Part shown: one piece after another, positions 1 to 8,816 of the stretch | Layout of the letters: every line of letters begins with the position of its first letter | How positions within the stretch are numbered: the stretch's first letter is position 1 | NCBI GenBank assembly: GCA_046263255.1 | Contig: JBHELD010000006.1 | Coordinates: forward strand, 1-64,000 | DNA length: 64,000 bases | Reading direction: 5' to 3' | Source of the DNA: JALZEG01 sp046263255 | GTDB taxonomy: Bacteria; Actinomycetota; CADDZG01; WHSQ01 | The notes under the pieces: model-generated | The model's database searches: none | What the model was told of the DNA's origin: nothing | What the model saw: only the letters and a program-made list of their open reading frames with translations | Translations under genes and position numbers: made by a program

Positions 1-2367
1 GTCGCGCCCGACGCCGCCGCCGGGCTCCCATTCACCGTGCCACAGAGCTGGTCCCAGGCCCGCTCCCATCAACACCACGGCTGCCGAGACGGCGGCGAGC
101 GTCGCCGCATGTGCGATGCCGAGCCCGCGGCGCGGGAGGTCGAGGCGGAAGGCTCCCAGCGCGACGCCGGTCAGGCCCGCGAAGGCAAGGGACGCGAGCA
201 CCCCGGCCTCGGTGGGGGACGCGACGGGCGAACGGACGAGGCCGGCCGCGACGGCGGCGACGAGCGCCCCCGTGAGGACCACGACGCTCCACAGCGCGAG
301 CGCCAGCCGCCGGCGCTGGCCTTCGCCGACGAAGACCGCGACGAGCCCGAGCGCGGTCAACGCCAGGCCGAACAGCGCGGGCCCCTCCGGAGTCTGCCCC
401 AGCAGGACGCTCGACATCCCGTGGTCGCGGAACCCGACCGCGAACGACCTCCAGGTGTCGTCGCCGAGCAGCAGCTGCAGCGGCCCGCCCTCGTCCAGCC
501 ACGTGGAGCTCCACGGCAGCAGGATCACCCATGCCAGGACTACGGCCACGAGACACGAGACGAAGCCGCGCAGCGCCCGCGCCGACGGATCGAGCGGCGC
601 CCTGATCGCCGCGAGCACCGCCGCGCACGCGACGTAGAGCAACAACGCCCCCGGCACGAACGCGGCCGAGATCGCGGTGCCGAGCACTACCCGTGCGACG
701 GCGCGGCCGCGGTTCCAGCGCGGCGGCTTCACCCAGCCGATGAGCTGCAGCATCGCGGCCACCACGAAAGGCGCGGCCGCGCCGAAGAAGAGCGCGCCGA
801 GGGCGCCGGTCCTCACGCCGGAGTAGCCGACGGGGCCGAGGGCGTACGCGAGCCCGGCGGCGAACCGCGCGGGCCGGTCGACGGCGTCGGAGACGAGGTG
901 GTGCATGCCGACGAACGCGACGGCGCCGAGGCCGAGCACGAGCACCTTCTGCGCGACCCCCGCGGCCCCCAGCGTCAACGGCGGAAGGAACCCGAGAAGC
1001 GCGAAGGCCGGGACCGGCGTCGCCTCCTGACCCAGGCCGGCGCCGCGCCACGGTGTCGCCCACGTCCTCCACAGCCCCGTGACGCGCTCGGGGAACGGCA
1101 GCAGCTCGCCGATGGCGGCCGGCGGCGACAGCAGGAACTCGCGGAAGCCCAGGAGGAACGCGATCAGCCCGAGAGCCAGGAGCGTGCCGGCGAGGCCGCG
1201 CAGCTTCGACGTGAGCGCCCGTGCCTGGCCCGTACGGCGGGACAGCAGCTCGGTCCGCCGTCCCCAGACCTGCTCGAGCCTGTCTGCCTGATGCCCGATG
1301 TAGGCGCGCACGCGCGTCGACTCGCGGACGGTCAAGTGGCGGAGCTTCCGGTCCGGGACCTTCCTGTGACGCTGCACGCGCGACCTCTCGGTGATCGTCT
1401 GAGGAAGGGTCGCGAGGTTCCACCCGAGTGCGCGGGCGAGGTTCCAGATCTCGCGCGGCTGCCGCAGGATCACGAACCCGAGCATCTGGACCAGCGTCAG
1501 GAGCAGGAACTGGGGGATCAGGCCGATGAGCCGGAGGCCCGACGCGCTCTTGGTCACCGCGCGCAGCCGGTTCCGGCGGATGTAATAGCGAGCGGGCTCG
1601 AACGGCGAGCGCCGCTCGCCCTTCGCGAGCGCGATCGCGTGGCGCGCCTTCGCCAGCGGCTCGACGCGCACGGTGTACCCGGTCACGCGCGCTCTCCAGC
1701 ACAGGTCCAGGTCCTCCGAGAACGCGCGCATGCGCGCGTCCCACCCGCGCAGCCGCCGGAACACCTCTTGACGGATCAGCATGCACGTCGACGTGACGTA
1801 GAAGACCTCGTGAGAGGCGTCGTGCTGCCCCAGATCGATCTCCCCCTCGTCGAGACCCTTGTAGGGATAGCCGAACCTGTCGGTCGCCATCCCGATCTCC
1901 TCCAGCCGGTCGGGATCGTCCCAGGCGACCACCTTGGGCCCGACGATCGCGGTCGTCGCGTCCGCCAGCACGCGCGCGACCATCCGCTCGACGGACGTCT
2001 CGGTCAGCGCGGCGTCGTCGTGGACGAACAGCAGCAGGTCGGCGTCCGTGCGGACGCGCGCGAGCGCCCAGTTGATCGCGCCCCCGAACCCGAGGGGGCG
2101 AGGTGTGCGGAGATACCCCCAGCGCCGGCGCTTCAGGTGCCGCTTCGCGATCCGCTTCAGAGCGGGCGCCTGCCTCGAATCCGGCGACGCGTCGTCGACC
2201 AGGAGGACGTCCAGCAGCGGGTAGGTCTGCAGGTTGAGCGACACCAGGCAGTCGCGCAGCCACGGCCGCCCCGCGTGGGTGACGACGATCGCGAGGACGC
2301 TGGGCAGCCCGCCGGCCACGGCCGGCTCGTCCGGGCGCGTCTGTGTCTGCCTCGCGGTCGCGGTCAT
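1..2367 (-). CDS. GT2 family glycosyltransferase with large C-terminal membrane region (3' truncated by window)
   Basis: From ATG at 2367 the frame stays open to the window edge, giving 789 codons with the C-terminus missing. Residues about 20-250 form a GT-A glycosyltransferase 2 domain (LPSVLAIVVTHAGRPWLRDC, then VLLVDDASPDS, the metal-site-like FVHDDAAL, and AFSEDLDLCWRARVTGY). The rest is a string of hydrophobic segments, so the enzyme is probably membrane bound and adds sugars to a cell-wall or lipid-linked acceptor. It starts 17 bp after the fbiC stop codon on the same strand and is probably cotranscribed with it. The acceptor and sugar donor cannot be read from sequence. Confidence 0.85.
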   Translation of the reverse strand, partial: MTATARQTQTRPDEPAVAGGLPSVLAIVVTHAGRPWLRDCLVSLNLQTYPLLDVLLVDDASPDSRQAPALKRIAKRHLKRRRWGYLRTPRPLGFGGAINWALARVRTDADLLLFVHDDAALTETSVERMVARVLADATTAIVGPKVVAWDDPDRLEEIGMATDRFGYPYKGLDEGEIDLGQHDASHEVFYVTSTCMLIRQEVFRRLRGWDARMRAFSEDLDLCWRARVTGYTVRVEPLAKARHAIALAKGERRSPFEPARYYIRRNRLRAVTKSASGLRLIGLIPQFLLLTLVQMLGFVILRQPREIWNLARALGWNLATLPQTITERSRVQRHRKVPDRKLRHLTVRESTRVRAYIGHQADRLEQVWGRRTELLSRRTGQARALTSKLRGLAGTLLALGLIAFLLGFREFLLSPPAAIGELLPFPERVTGLWRTWATPWRGAGLGQEATPVPAFALLGFLPPLTLGAAGVAQKVLVLGLGAVAFVGMHHLVSDAVDRPARFAAGLAYALGPVGYSGVRTGALGALFFGAAAPFVVAAMLQLIGWVKPPRWNRGRAVARVVLGTAISAAFVPGALLLYVACAAVLAAIRAPLDPSARALRGFVSCLVAVVLAWVILLPWSSTWLDEGGPLQLLLGDDTWRSFAVGFRDHGMSSVLLGQTPEGPALFGLALTALGLVAVFVGEGQRRRLALALWSVVVLTGALVAAVAAGLVRSPVASPTEAGVLASLAFAGLTGVALGAFRLDLPRRGLGIAHAATLAAVSAAVVLMGAGLGPALWHGEWEPGGGVGRD

Positions 2368-2384
2368 AGGTAAGGGCGAATCCC

Positions 2385-4808
2385 TTACGCCGGGAGCCCG
2401 TCGGCAGCCGGGGCTGCGGGCGGGACCGGCTCGTACAGGGTGTTCCGGCGCAGGGGCGTACGCCCGATCGAGCGTATCAAGCGCTCCATCTCGGACGGAG
2501 TCAGCTCCTGTCCGTGCGACGCGCCCGCGGCGCGGGAGATGTTCTCGTTCATGAGCGTCCCGCCGAGGTCGTTCGCCCCCGCACGCAGCGCGAGCTTCGC
2601 GCCGGCGACTCCCATCTTCACCCAGGAGACCTGGATGTTCGCGATCCTCCCGTTCAACGCGATACGCGCCACCGCGTGCATCTTCAGCGCCTCCTCGAAC
2701 GTCGGGCCGCGCCGCGCGCGTCCCTTCAGGTAGATCGGCGCGGCCATGTGGACGAACGGGAGCGGGACGAACTCGAAGAGCCCCTCGCTGCCGTCGGCGA
2801 CGAGGTCGTCGTGGAGGTCGCGCAGCACTTGCAGATGGCGCGCCCAGTGCCGCGGGCCCTCGACGGTGCCGAACATGATCGTGGCGTTGGAGCGCAGCCC
2901 GATCGAGTGCGCGACGCGGTGCACCCGGCACCACTCCGCGGTGTCGATCTTGTCGGGGCATATGAGAGCGCGGATCTCGTCGTCCAGGACCTCGGCGGCG
3001 GTCCCCGGGAGCGTCTTGAGGCCCCCGTCGCGCAGCCGGACGAGGAAGTCGCGGACGCCGACGCCGAGCGTCGCGGCCCCCTGCTGCACCTCGAGCGCGG
3101 TGAACCCGTGCACGTGCATCTGGGGCACGGCCTCCTTCACCGCGCGCAGGTACTCGACGTAGTCGTCGCCGGTGAACGAACCGTGGATCCCGCCCTGCAT
3201 GCAGACCTCTGTCGCACCGCGGGCCCACGCCTCGCGCGCGCGCTCGGCGACCTCCTCCGGCGACAGCAGGTACGGCGCGCCGCGCAGGTTCAACGACGCC
3301 GGCCCCTTCGAGAACGCGCAGAACCCGCACCGGTAGTAGCACGTGTTCGTGTAGTTGATGTTGCGGTTCACGACGTAGGTGACGACGTCTCCCACCGCGG
3401 CCTGCCTCAGCGCGTCCGCGACCGCGTAGAGGCGCTCCGCCTCGGCGCCGCGCGCGCCGAACAGAAGGACGATCTCGTCCTCGCCCAGCTCCTCGCCGGC
3501 GGCCGCTCGGTCGAGGGCGCCCGTCACCGCCGTCCTCACGATCCGCCCGGGGACGCGCCAGGCGCCGTCCCCCGCGGCATCCACCGCAGCGGCGTCCGCC
3601 GGCGGCGGCGGCTCCTCGCCGCCGGAGACCCATGCGCACACGCGGCGGAACCCCGACGCGTCGGTGGCGTCGAGCACCGGCGCGGCGAGAGAGGGATCGA
3701 TCCACTCCGCAAGCGCGGCGGGCTCGGCGCAATAGCGCGGGTAGACGGCCAGGCGCTCCGTCAACCGGAACCCGCGCGCCGCGGTGGCCACTTCGAGCTC
3801 GACGAGGTGCGGCCACGGCTTCTCCGGGTTCACGTGGTCCGGCGTGACCGGCGAGACACCGCCCCAGTCGTTGATCCCCGCGTCCAGGTACGCGCCGTAT
3901 CCCTTCGTCAGGTTCGGAGGCGCCTGCACCGCGACCTCCTCCGGCAGCAGCAGGCGCGCGAGCGCGACCGTCAGGAGCATCTCGTCCAGCGGCGGCTCCG
4001 GATGCAGCGCCATCGGCGTCCCCGGCTTGGCGCGGAAGCTCTGGACGATCACCTCCTGCACGTGTCCGTGGCGCTCGTGGGATTCCCTGATCGCGAGCAG
4101 CGCGTCGATCCGCTCGTCGAACGTCTCGCCGATGCCGACGAGGATCCCGGTGGTGAAGGGCACGCGCGCGCGCCCCGCCGCCTCGAGCGTCCCGAGCCGG
4201 ACGGCCGGCCTCTTGTCGGGAGCGCCGAAGTGCGCCATCCCGCGGCCCAGCAACCTCTCGGACAGCGTCTCGAGCATCGTCCCCTGGCTGACCGTGACCG
4301 CGCGCAGCGCGACGGCCTCGTCGTACGTGAGCGCGCCTGGGTTCGCGTGGGGGAGGAGCCCGGTCTCGTCGAGGACCGCGCCGCAGGCTTCGACGAGGTA
4401 CGCGACCGTCGAGTCGTGACCTTTCGCCTCGAGCTCGTCCCGGGCCTCGCGCCACTTCCGCTCCGGCTTGTCGCCGAGGGTGAACAGCGCCTCGGCACAG
4501 CCGGCGCGGCGGCCCGCGCGCGCGATCTCGAGCACCTCCTCGATCGTCAGATAGGCCGCCTCTCCCGGGCGCGGCGGGTGGGCGAACGTGCAGTAGCCGC
4601 AGGCATCGCGGCACAGCTTCGTCAGCGGGACGAAGACCTTCTTCGAGAACGTCACCACCGGCCCGGTCGCGGCGTCGCGCTTTGCCGCGGCCGCTTCCAG
4701 CACGGTCGCGGGGTCGTCGTGCGAGAGTGATGCCAGAGCCCGAGCTTCGGCGTCGCTCAGCCGTCCGCCGCCGGACGCGCGCGCCGCCAGCTCGTCCAGT
4801 CGGCTCAT
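2385..4808 (-). CDS. fbiC: FbiC, 7,8-didemethyl-8-hydroxy-5-deazariboflavin (FO) synthase, CofG-CofH fusion
   Basis: This 807-residue protein carries two radical-SAM modules in one chain. The N-terminal CofG half has CX3CX2C at C66/C70/C73 (KLCRDACGYCTF). The C-terminal CofH half has C490/C494/C497 (TCYYRCGFCAF). The family makes the FO chromophore of coenzyme F420 from tyrosine and 5-amino-6-ribitylaminouracil in the cytoplasm. The fused form and its length match actinobacterial FbiC; archaea and cyanobacteria usually split it. The ATG at 4808 is preceded by TAGCCT and 6 nt, so the mRNA is probably leaderless. It is divergent from the remaining F420 genes across only 27 bp. Confidence 0.96.
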   Translation of the reverse strand: MSRLDELAARASGGGRLSDAEARALASLSHDDPATVLEAAAAKRDAATGPVVTFSKKVFVPLTKLCRDACGYCTFAHPPRPGEAAYLTIEEVLEIARAGRRAGCAEALFTLGDKPERKWREARDELEAKGHDSTVAYLVEACGAVLDETGLLPHANPGALTYDEAVALRAVTVSQGTMLETLSERLLGRGMAHFGAPDKRPAVRLGTLEAAGRARVPFTTGILVGIGETFDERIDALLAIRESHERHGHVQEVIVQSFRAKPGTPMALHPEPPLDEMLLTVALARLLLPEEVAVQAPPNLTKGYGAYLDAGINDWGGVSPVTPDHVNPEKPWPHLVELEVATAARGFRLTERLAVYPRYCAEPAALAEWIDPSLAAPVLDATDASGFRRVCAWVSGGEEPPPPADAAAVDAAGDGAWRVPGRIVRTAVTGALDRAAAGEELGEDEIVLLFGARGAEAERLYAVADALRQAAVGDVVTYVVNRNINYTNTCYYRCGFCAFSKGPASLNLRGAPYLLSPEEVAERAREAWARGATEVCMQGGIHGSFTGDDYVEYLRAVKEAVPQMHVHGFTALEVQQGAATLGVGVRDFLVRLRDGGLKTLPGTAAEVLDDEIRALICPDKIDTAEWCRVHRVAHSIGLRSNATIMFGTVEGPRHWARHLQVLRDLHDDLVADGSEGLFEFVPLPFVHMAAPIYLKGRARRGPTFEEALKMHAVARIALNGRIANIQVSWVKMGVAGAKLALRAGANDLGGTLMNENISRAAGASHGQELTPSEMERLIRSIGRTPLRRNTLYEPVPPAAPAADGLPA

Positions 4809-4814
4809 GGAGGC

Positions 4815-4827
4815 AGGCTACTAGACT
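4815..4827. promoter_or_regulatory. Back-to-back divergent -10 boxes for fbiC and cofD
   Basis: On the minus strand TAGCCT (4820-4815) lies 6 nt before the fbiC ATG. On the plus strand TAGACT (4822-4827) lies 8 nt before the cofD GTG. The two hexamers are separated by 1 bp, so each promoter's -35 region would fall inside the opposite gene's 5' coding end and both transcripts would be leaderless. Positions and motifs are seen directly; promoter activity is inferred. Confidence 0.6.
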
Positions 4828-4835
4828 GCGTTCCC

Positions 4836-5759
4836 GTGAACGTCACTGCCATCAGCGGAGGAGTGGGCGCGGCGAAGCTGTTGGTCGGGCTCGGACGGGC
4901 GCTCGGCGGACCGGGGTTGACGGCGGTGGTAAACACCGGCGACGACGAGGTGATCTACGGCGTCCACGTCTCCCCCGACGTCGACATCGTGACGTACTGG
5001 CTTGCCGGGATCGCAGACACCGGGCGCGGCTGGGGCATCGCGGAGGACACGTTCAACGTCGTCGAGGGCCTGCGGGAGCTCGGCGACGAGGCGTGGTTCA
5101 ACCTCGGCGACCGCGACTTCGCCACCTGTCTGCTGCGGACGCTGATGCTCGGTTCGGGAGCGACGCTGACCGAGGTCACCGCGCGTGTCGCCGCGGCCCT
5201 CGGGGTCATCCCGGCGGTAGTGCCGATGAGCGACGACCGCGTGCGCACGAAGATCTCGTGCGCCGACGGGAGGACGCTCGCGTTCCAGGAGTACTTCGTG
5301 CGCGAGCGCTGCGCGCCGGAGGTCACCGGCGTCTCGTTCGACGGAGCCGGCGAGGCCGGTCCCGCTCCCGGCGTCCTCGACGCGATCTCCGGCGCGGACG
5401 TCGTGGTCGTCTGCCCGTCGAACCCGCTCGTCTCGATCGGTCCCGTCCTCGCGGTGCCCGGGGTGCGCGCTGCGGTGGCGGCGCATCCTTTCGTCGTCGC
5501 GGTCTCGCCCATCGTCGGCGGCGCGGCGCTGAAGGGACCCGCCGACAGGATGCTCGTGTCGACCGGACACGAGTCGAGCGCGGCCGCGGTCGCGGCGATG
5601 TACGCCGACGTCTGCGACCACTTCGTGGTGGACGAGCGCGACGCGGACGAGATCGCAGACGTCGAGGCGCTGGGGCCGGCCTGCAGCGCCGCCGACACCG
5701 TCATGAACGACGGAACGGCAGCCGAGAAGCTCGCGCGCTACGTGCTGGGACTCCGGTGA
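4836..5759 (+). CDS. fbiA: 2-phospho-L-lactate (phosphoenolpyruvyl) transferase, CofD/FbiA
   Basis: The 307-residue product begins MNVTAISGGVGAAKLLVG, the glycine-rich N-terminus of CofD/FbiA. It contains the family segments GDDEVIYGVHVSPDVD, LGDRDFATCL and CPSNPLVSIGPVL. The enzyme transfers a phospholactyl or phosphoenolpyruvyl group from the GDP-activated donor to FO, giving (dehydro-)F420-0. The GTG start fits the leaderless promoter just upstream. Its TGA overlaps the GTG of cofE by 4 nt, so the two are translationally coupled. The donor-making enzyme (CofC/FbiD) is not in this window. Confidence 0.95.
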   Translation: MNVTAISGGVGAAKLLVGLGRALGGPGLTAVVNTGDDEVIYGVHVSPDVDIVTYWLAGIADTGRGWGIAEDTFNVVEGLRELGDEAWFNLGDRDFATCLLRTLMLGSGATLTEVTARVAAALGVIPAVVPMSDDRVRTKISCADGRTLAFQEYFVRERCAPEVTGVSFDGAGEAGPAPGVLDAISGADVVVVCPSNPLVSIGPVLAVPGVRAAVAAHPFVVAVSPIVGGAALKGPADRMLVSTGHESSAAAVAAMYADVCDHFVVDERDADEIADVEALGPACSAADTVMNDGTAAEKLARYVLGLR

Positions 5760-6433
5760 CGGAGCTGCGGGTGGCGCCCGTGGCGGGGCTGCCCGAGATC
5801 CGCCCCGGCGACGACCTCGCCGCGCTGATCGCGCGCGCCGCGGACCTCGAGGACGGTGACGTCGTCGTCGTGACGCAGAAGGTCGTCTCGAAGGCCGAAG
5901 GGCGCGTCGTGCCGGAGTCGCAGCGCGACGAGGCGGTCGCGGGCGAGGCGCGGCGGGTGCTGCGGCGTTCGGGCGACATGGTCATAGCCGAGACGGGCCA
6001 CGGGTTCGTGTGCGCGAACGCCGGCGTCGACGCGTCGAACGTCCCCGGCGACGGCGTCGTGCTGCTTCCGCTCGACCCGGACCTGTCGGCTCGCCGGATC
6101 CGCTCGCGCCTCGCCGCGCTCGCGGGCGTGGACGTCGCGGTGATCGTCAGCGACACCTTCGGCAGGGCGTGGAGGCTGGGGCAGACCGACGTCGCGATCG
6201 GCGTCGCCGGCATCGACCCCTTCGTCGACTACCGCGGGACGCCGGACATGCAGGGACGCACGATGAGCGCCACGCGCATCTGCGTCGCCGACGAGCTCGC
6301 CGGCGCGGCCGAGATCGTGATGGGAAAGCGCGACGGCGTCTGCGCCGCCGTCGCGCGCGGCGCGCGCGTCGTCGCCGGCCGCGGCTCCGCCACGCAGATA
6401 GTCAGGCCCCCGCCGGAGGACCTTTTCCGGTGA
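5756..6433 (+). CDS. cofE: Coenzyme F420-0:L-glutamate ligase, CofE (N-terminal half of FbiB)
   Basis: The start is the GTG overlapping the cofD stop (GTGA), giving 225 residues that begin VTELRVAPVAGLPEIRPGDD. Recognisable CofE segments are DVVVVTQKVVSKAEGR, the metal/GTP-site region VIVSDTFGRAWRLGQTDVA, and the C-terminal segment VMGKRDGVCAAVARG. It adds the glutamate tail to F420-0 using GTP. In mycobacteria this domain is fused to an FMN reductase domain (FbiB). Here the protein ends and the next gene starts on another GTGA overlap, so the two halves are separate but coupled. Confidence 0.94.
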   Translation: MTELRVAPVAGLPEIRPGDDLAALIARAADLEDGDVVVVTQKVVSKAEGRVVPESQRDEAVAGEARRVLRRSGDMVIAETGHGFVCANAGVDASNVPGDGVVLLPLDPDLSARRIRSRLAALAGVDVAVIVSDTFGRAWRLGQTDVAIGVAGIDPFVDYRGTPDMQGRTMSATRICVADELAGAAEIVMGKRDGVCAAVARGARVVAGRGSATQIVRPPPEDLFR

Positions 6434-7035
6434 ACCTCGCCGACGCGGTCGCGGCACGGCGCAGCGTCAGGTCGTTCGTGGACCGCCCGGTGCCGCGCGA
6501 CGCGGTGCGGCGGGCGATCTCGCTCGCGGTCCAGGCCCCTGCGCCGCACCACTCGGCACCGTGGCGCTTCTCCTTCGTCGAGGAGCCCGCCGCGAAGGAG
6601 GCTCTGTCGCGCGCCATGGGGGCCGCGTGGCGCGCCGATCTCGTCTCCGACGGGACGGCGCCCGAGAAGGTCGAGACGATCCTGTCGCGGTCGCACTCTC
6701 TCCTCACGCAGGCGCCGCTGCTGACGATCTGCTCGGTCGACTTGTCGCGCGCCCACGCGTATCCCGACGACCGCAGGCGCCTCGCCGAATAGAGCCTGTT
6801 CGCGCACGCGACCGGCGCGGCCCTGCAGGTCTACATGGTCGCTCTCGCGGAGGAGGGCATCGCCTCGTGCTGGATCTCCGCCCCGGTGTTCTGCCGCGAC
6901 GTCGTTCGCGCGCATCTCGGCCTGGCAGACGCGGTCGAGCCGCAGGCTCTCGTGCTCGTCGGATACCCGTCGCCGGACTACTCTCCGCGCCCGCGACCGG
7001 CCGCTAACGCCGACGACTACATCGTCACGTCCTGA
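6430..7035 (+). pseudogene. FMN nitroreductase, counterpart of the FbiB C-terminal domain, with in-frame amber codon
   Basis: The GTG at 6430 overlaps the cofE stop and reads a nitroreductase-family protein (VNLADAVAARRSVRSFVD). At 6790-6792 a TAG interrupts it after DRRRLAE. The same frame continues with strong family similarity (SLFAHATGAALQVYMVALAE, GIASCWISAPVFCRDVVRAH) to a normal stop at 7035. Total length would be about 201 residues, as in the mycobacterial FbiB C-terminal domain, which binds FMN and reduces dehydro-F420-0. Options are a nonsense mutation (TGG, GAG or CAG to TAG), a consensus error, or amber readthrough. If really stopped, the 120-residue product would lack half the fold. 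Confidence 0.85.
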
Positions 7036-7050
7036 TAGCCTCCGTCAACT

Positions 7051-7698
7051 ATGGCAGACGAACCGACCAGCAAGAAGCTCCTCGAAAAGCAGCAGCGGCG
7101 CGCGGCCGAAGAGGAGCGGCGCCGGCAGCAACAGAGGGCCGCGCGCAAGCGCAACCTCGTGACGCTGCTGATCGCGGCCGTGATCGCAGCGCTCGTCGTC
7201 GTGCTCGTGATGCAGAACCGCGAGAGCACGGACGTCGCGGCCCAGGGCGTCGACGAGAGGCAGGCCGGTTGCACGGCGATCGAGGAGCACTCGGAAGAGG
7301 GGGCCCAGCACGTCGAGGTCGAGCCCGACTACCAGACGAACCCGCCGACGTCGGGCGACCACCTGCAGACCCCGGCGCAGTCGGGTTTCTTCGACGAGCC
7401 GGTGAGGGCGGGCGCCCTCGTCCACAACATGGAGCACGGCCAGGTCGTCTTCTGGTACGACCCGGACGCCCCGCAGGAGACGATCGACCTGATCGAGGCC
7501 GTGGTCGAGCAGGAGCCGATCGCGACCCTCGCCGTCCCGTGGGAGGATCCCGAGGAGCCGTACACGTTCGCGATGACCGCGTGGACGGCCTCGCAGAAGT
7601 GCCGCCAGGTCTCTCAGGCAGTCGTGGACGCGTTCCGCGAGAGGTTCCAGGGGCGGGGCCCGGAGAACATCCCGGGGATCGAGCCGTTCGAGAGCTGA
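7051..7698 (+). CDS. DUF3105 membrane-anchored protein
   Basis: The product is 215 residues. Residues 1-35 are a charged Glu/Arg/Gln-rich cytoplasmic segment, probably helical, and residues about 36-54 form one transmembrane helix. The rest is an extracytoplasmic domain with the DUF3105 signatures NPPTSGDHL and ALVHNMEHGQVVFWY, plus paired cysteines. The function of this actinobacteria-rich family is unknown. It lies 15 bp after the nitroreductase stop; a TAGCCT box at 7036-7041 may give it its own promoter. Orientation is inferred from the positive residues before the helix. Confidence 0.8.
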   Translation: MADEPTSKKLLEKQQRRAAEEERRRQQQRAARKRNLVTLLIAAVIAALVVVLVMQNRESTDVAAQGVDERQAGCTAIEEHSEEGAQHVEVEPDYQTNPPTSGDHLQTPAQSGFFDEPVRAGALVHNMEHGQVVFWYDPDAPQETIDLIEAVVEQEPIATLAVPWEDPEEPYTFAMTAWTASQKCRQVSQAVVDAFRERFQGRGPENIPGIEPFES

Positions 7699-7777
7699 CC
7701 ACTGCTGCGGAGCCCTTGCAGGCGGCTCAAAGCGCGGGGTTCCGCGATCGCCGGGAGGTCGCGATACCCCGGCCCAT

Positions 7778-7783
7778 ATACTG
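7778..7783 (+). promoter_or_regulatory. -10 box (TATACT) for the DivIVA operon
   Basis: A good -10 hexamer lies 40 nt before the DivIVA ATG in the 125-bp gap after the DUF3105 gene. No convincing -35 is visible. The implied leader is about 35 nt, and GGGGG at 7810-7814 (from AGCGGGGGTAGCGG) could serve as a weak ribosome site. Confidence 0.4.
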
Positions 7784-7823
7784 AAAATCGTCGCTTTCAC
7801 CAACGCAGCGGGGGTAGCGGTTC

Positions 7824-8798
7824 ATGACGATCACGCCTGACGACTTGATAAGCAAGACCTTCAACATGACCCTCCGCCGGGGTTACGACAAAGAGGAGGT
7901 CGACGCTTTCCTGCTCGAGCTGGCGGAGGACTACCGCAACGCTCTCGCGCGCGCGGGCGCCGGTGGAGGCCGGCCGGCCGCAGGCGGCGACCCCTTCGCG
8001 GCGATGGGCGAGGAGGTCACCGCGGTTCTTCGGACGGCCAAGGAGTCGGCGGAGGCGCTGCGCAAGAAGACGGAGGAAGAGGCCGAGGGGATCCGCCGCC
8101 GCGCCGCCGACAAGGCGATCGAGGTTCGCAAACAGGCGCAGGATCAGGCGACCGCGCTCGTCGAGTCCGCGAAGAAGAAGGCCGAGCAGCTGGCGCAGGA
8201 CGCCGATCGCTACTCGCACGAGACGCGCGGCAAGGCGGAGCGCGAGGCGAACGAGGCGCGCAGCCAGGCAGAGCGGTACGCCCAGGAGACGCGCAACAAG
8301 GCGGACCGCGAGGCCGCGGAGGTCCGCAGCGACACCGACCGCTACGCGCGGGATACGCGCGCACAGGCCGATCGCGAGTACCAGGAGACCAAGAACAAGG
8401 CCGAGCGCGAGCAGCGTGCGATCCTCGCGGACGCGACGGAGCGGCACGAGGCTCTGCTGGCGCACGAGCGGGAGCTGCGCGAGCGGATCGCTGGCGTCGA
8501 GCGCGCGCTCCAGGCCGTGCAGTCGGAGCTCGGCGTCGCGGCCTCACCGGGACCGCGCGCGGAGGACAAGCCGTCGGGTCGGAAGGCTGCGGGCAAGGCG
8601 GCGACCGGCCCGGCCAAGGAGGCGACGACCGCGCCGGTCCAGCAGGCCATGGAGCCCGAGCCCGCGCCGGAACCCGCCGCCGTGGCGGCGTCGGCGGCGG
8701 CGTCGCCGGACGCGCCGGGGGCCGAGCTCGAGAACGAAGGCCCCTGGCTCCTGGACATGGTCACCGACGACGCGGGCGACAAAGAGCCCTCGAAGTAG
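7824..8798 (+). CDS. DivIVA/Wag31-family coiled-coil protein
   Basis: The 324-residue product starts with a DivIVA-type membrane-binding segment (MTITPDDLISKTFNMTLRRG, then YDKEEVDAFLLELAEDY). A long coiled coil follows, including about four ~22-residue repeats at residues ~130-215 of the form RYxxETRxKAxREAxExR. The tail is Ala/Pro/Glu-rich. DivIVA homologues recruit polar growth and cell-wall machinery in actinobacteria. The tandem 22-residue repeats and acidic tail are longer than in minimal DivIVA. The gene is followed after 18 bp by a trans-envelope protein and probably shares its transcript. Confidence 0.85.
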   Translation: MTITPDDLISKTFNMTLRRGYDKEEVDAFLLELAEDYRNALARAGAGGGRPAAGGDPFAAMGEEVTAVLRTAKESAEALRKKTEEEAEGIRRRAADKAIEVRKQAQDQATALVESAKKKAEQLAQDADRYSHETRGKAEREANEARSQAERYAQETRNKADREAAEVRSDTDRYARDTRAQADREYQETKNKAEREQRAILADATERHEALLAHERELRERIAGVERALQAVQSELGVAASPGPRAEDKPSGRKAAGKAATGPAKEATTAPVQQAMEPEPAPEPAAVAASAAASPDAPGAELENEGPWLLDMVTDDAGDKEPSK

Positions 8799-8816
8799 CT
8801 CCGGCTCCTTCAGTAC

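Noticed and set aside
32..2263. Long open frame on the minus strand (about 740 codons) rich in Arg/Ala/Gly
   Set aside because: It is a shadow of the GT2 glycosyltransferase frame starting at 2367. Only the latter shows domain motifs and transmembrane segments.
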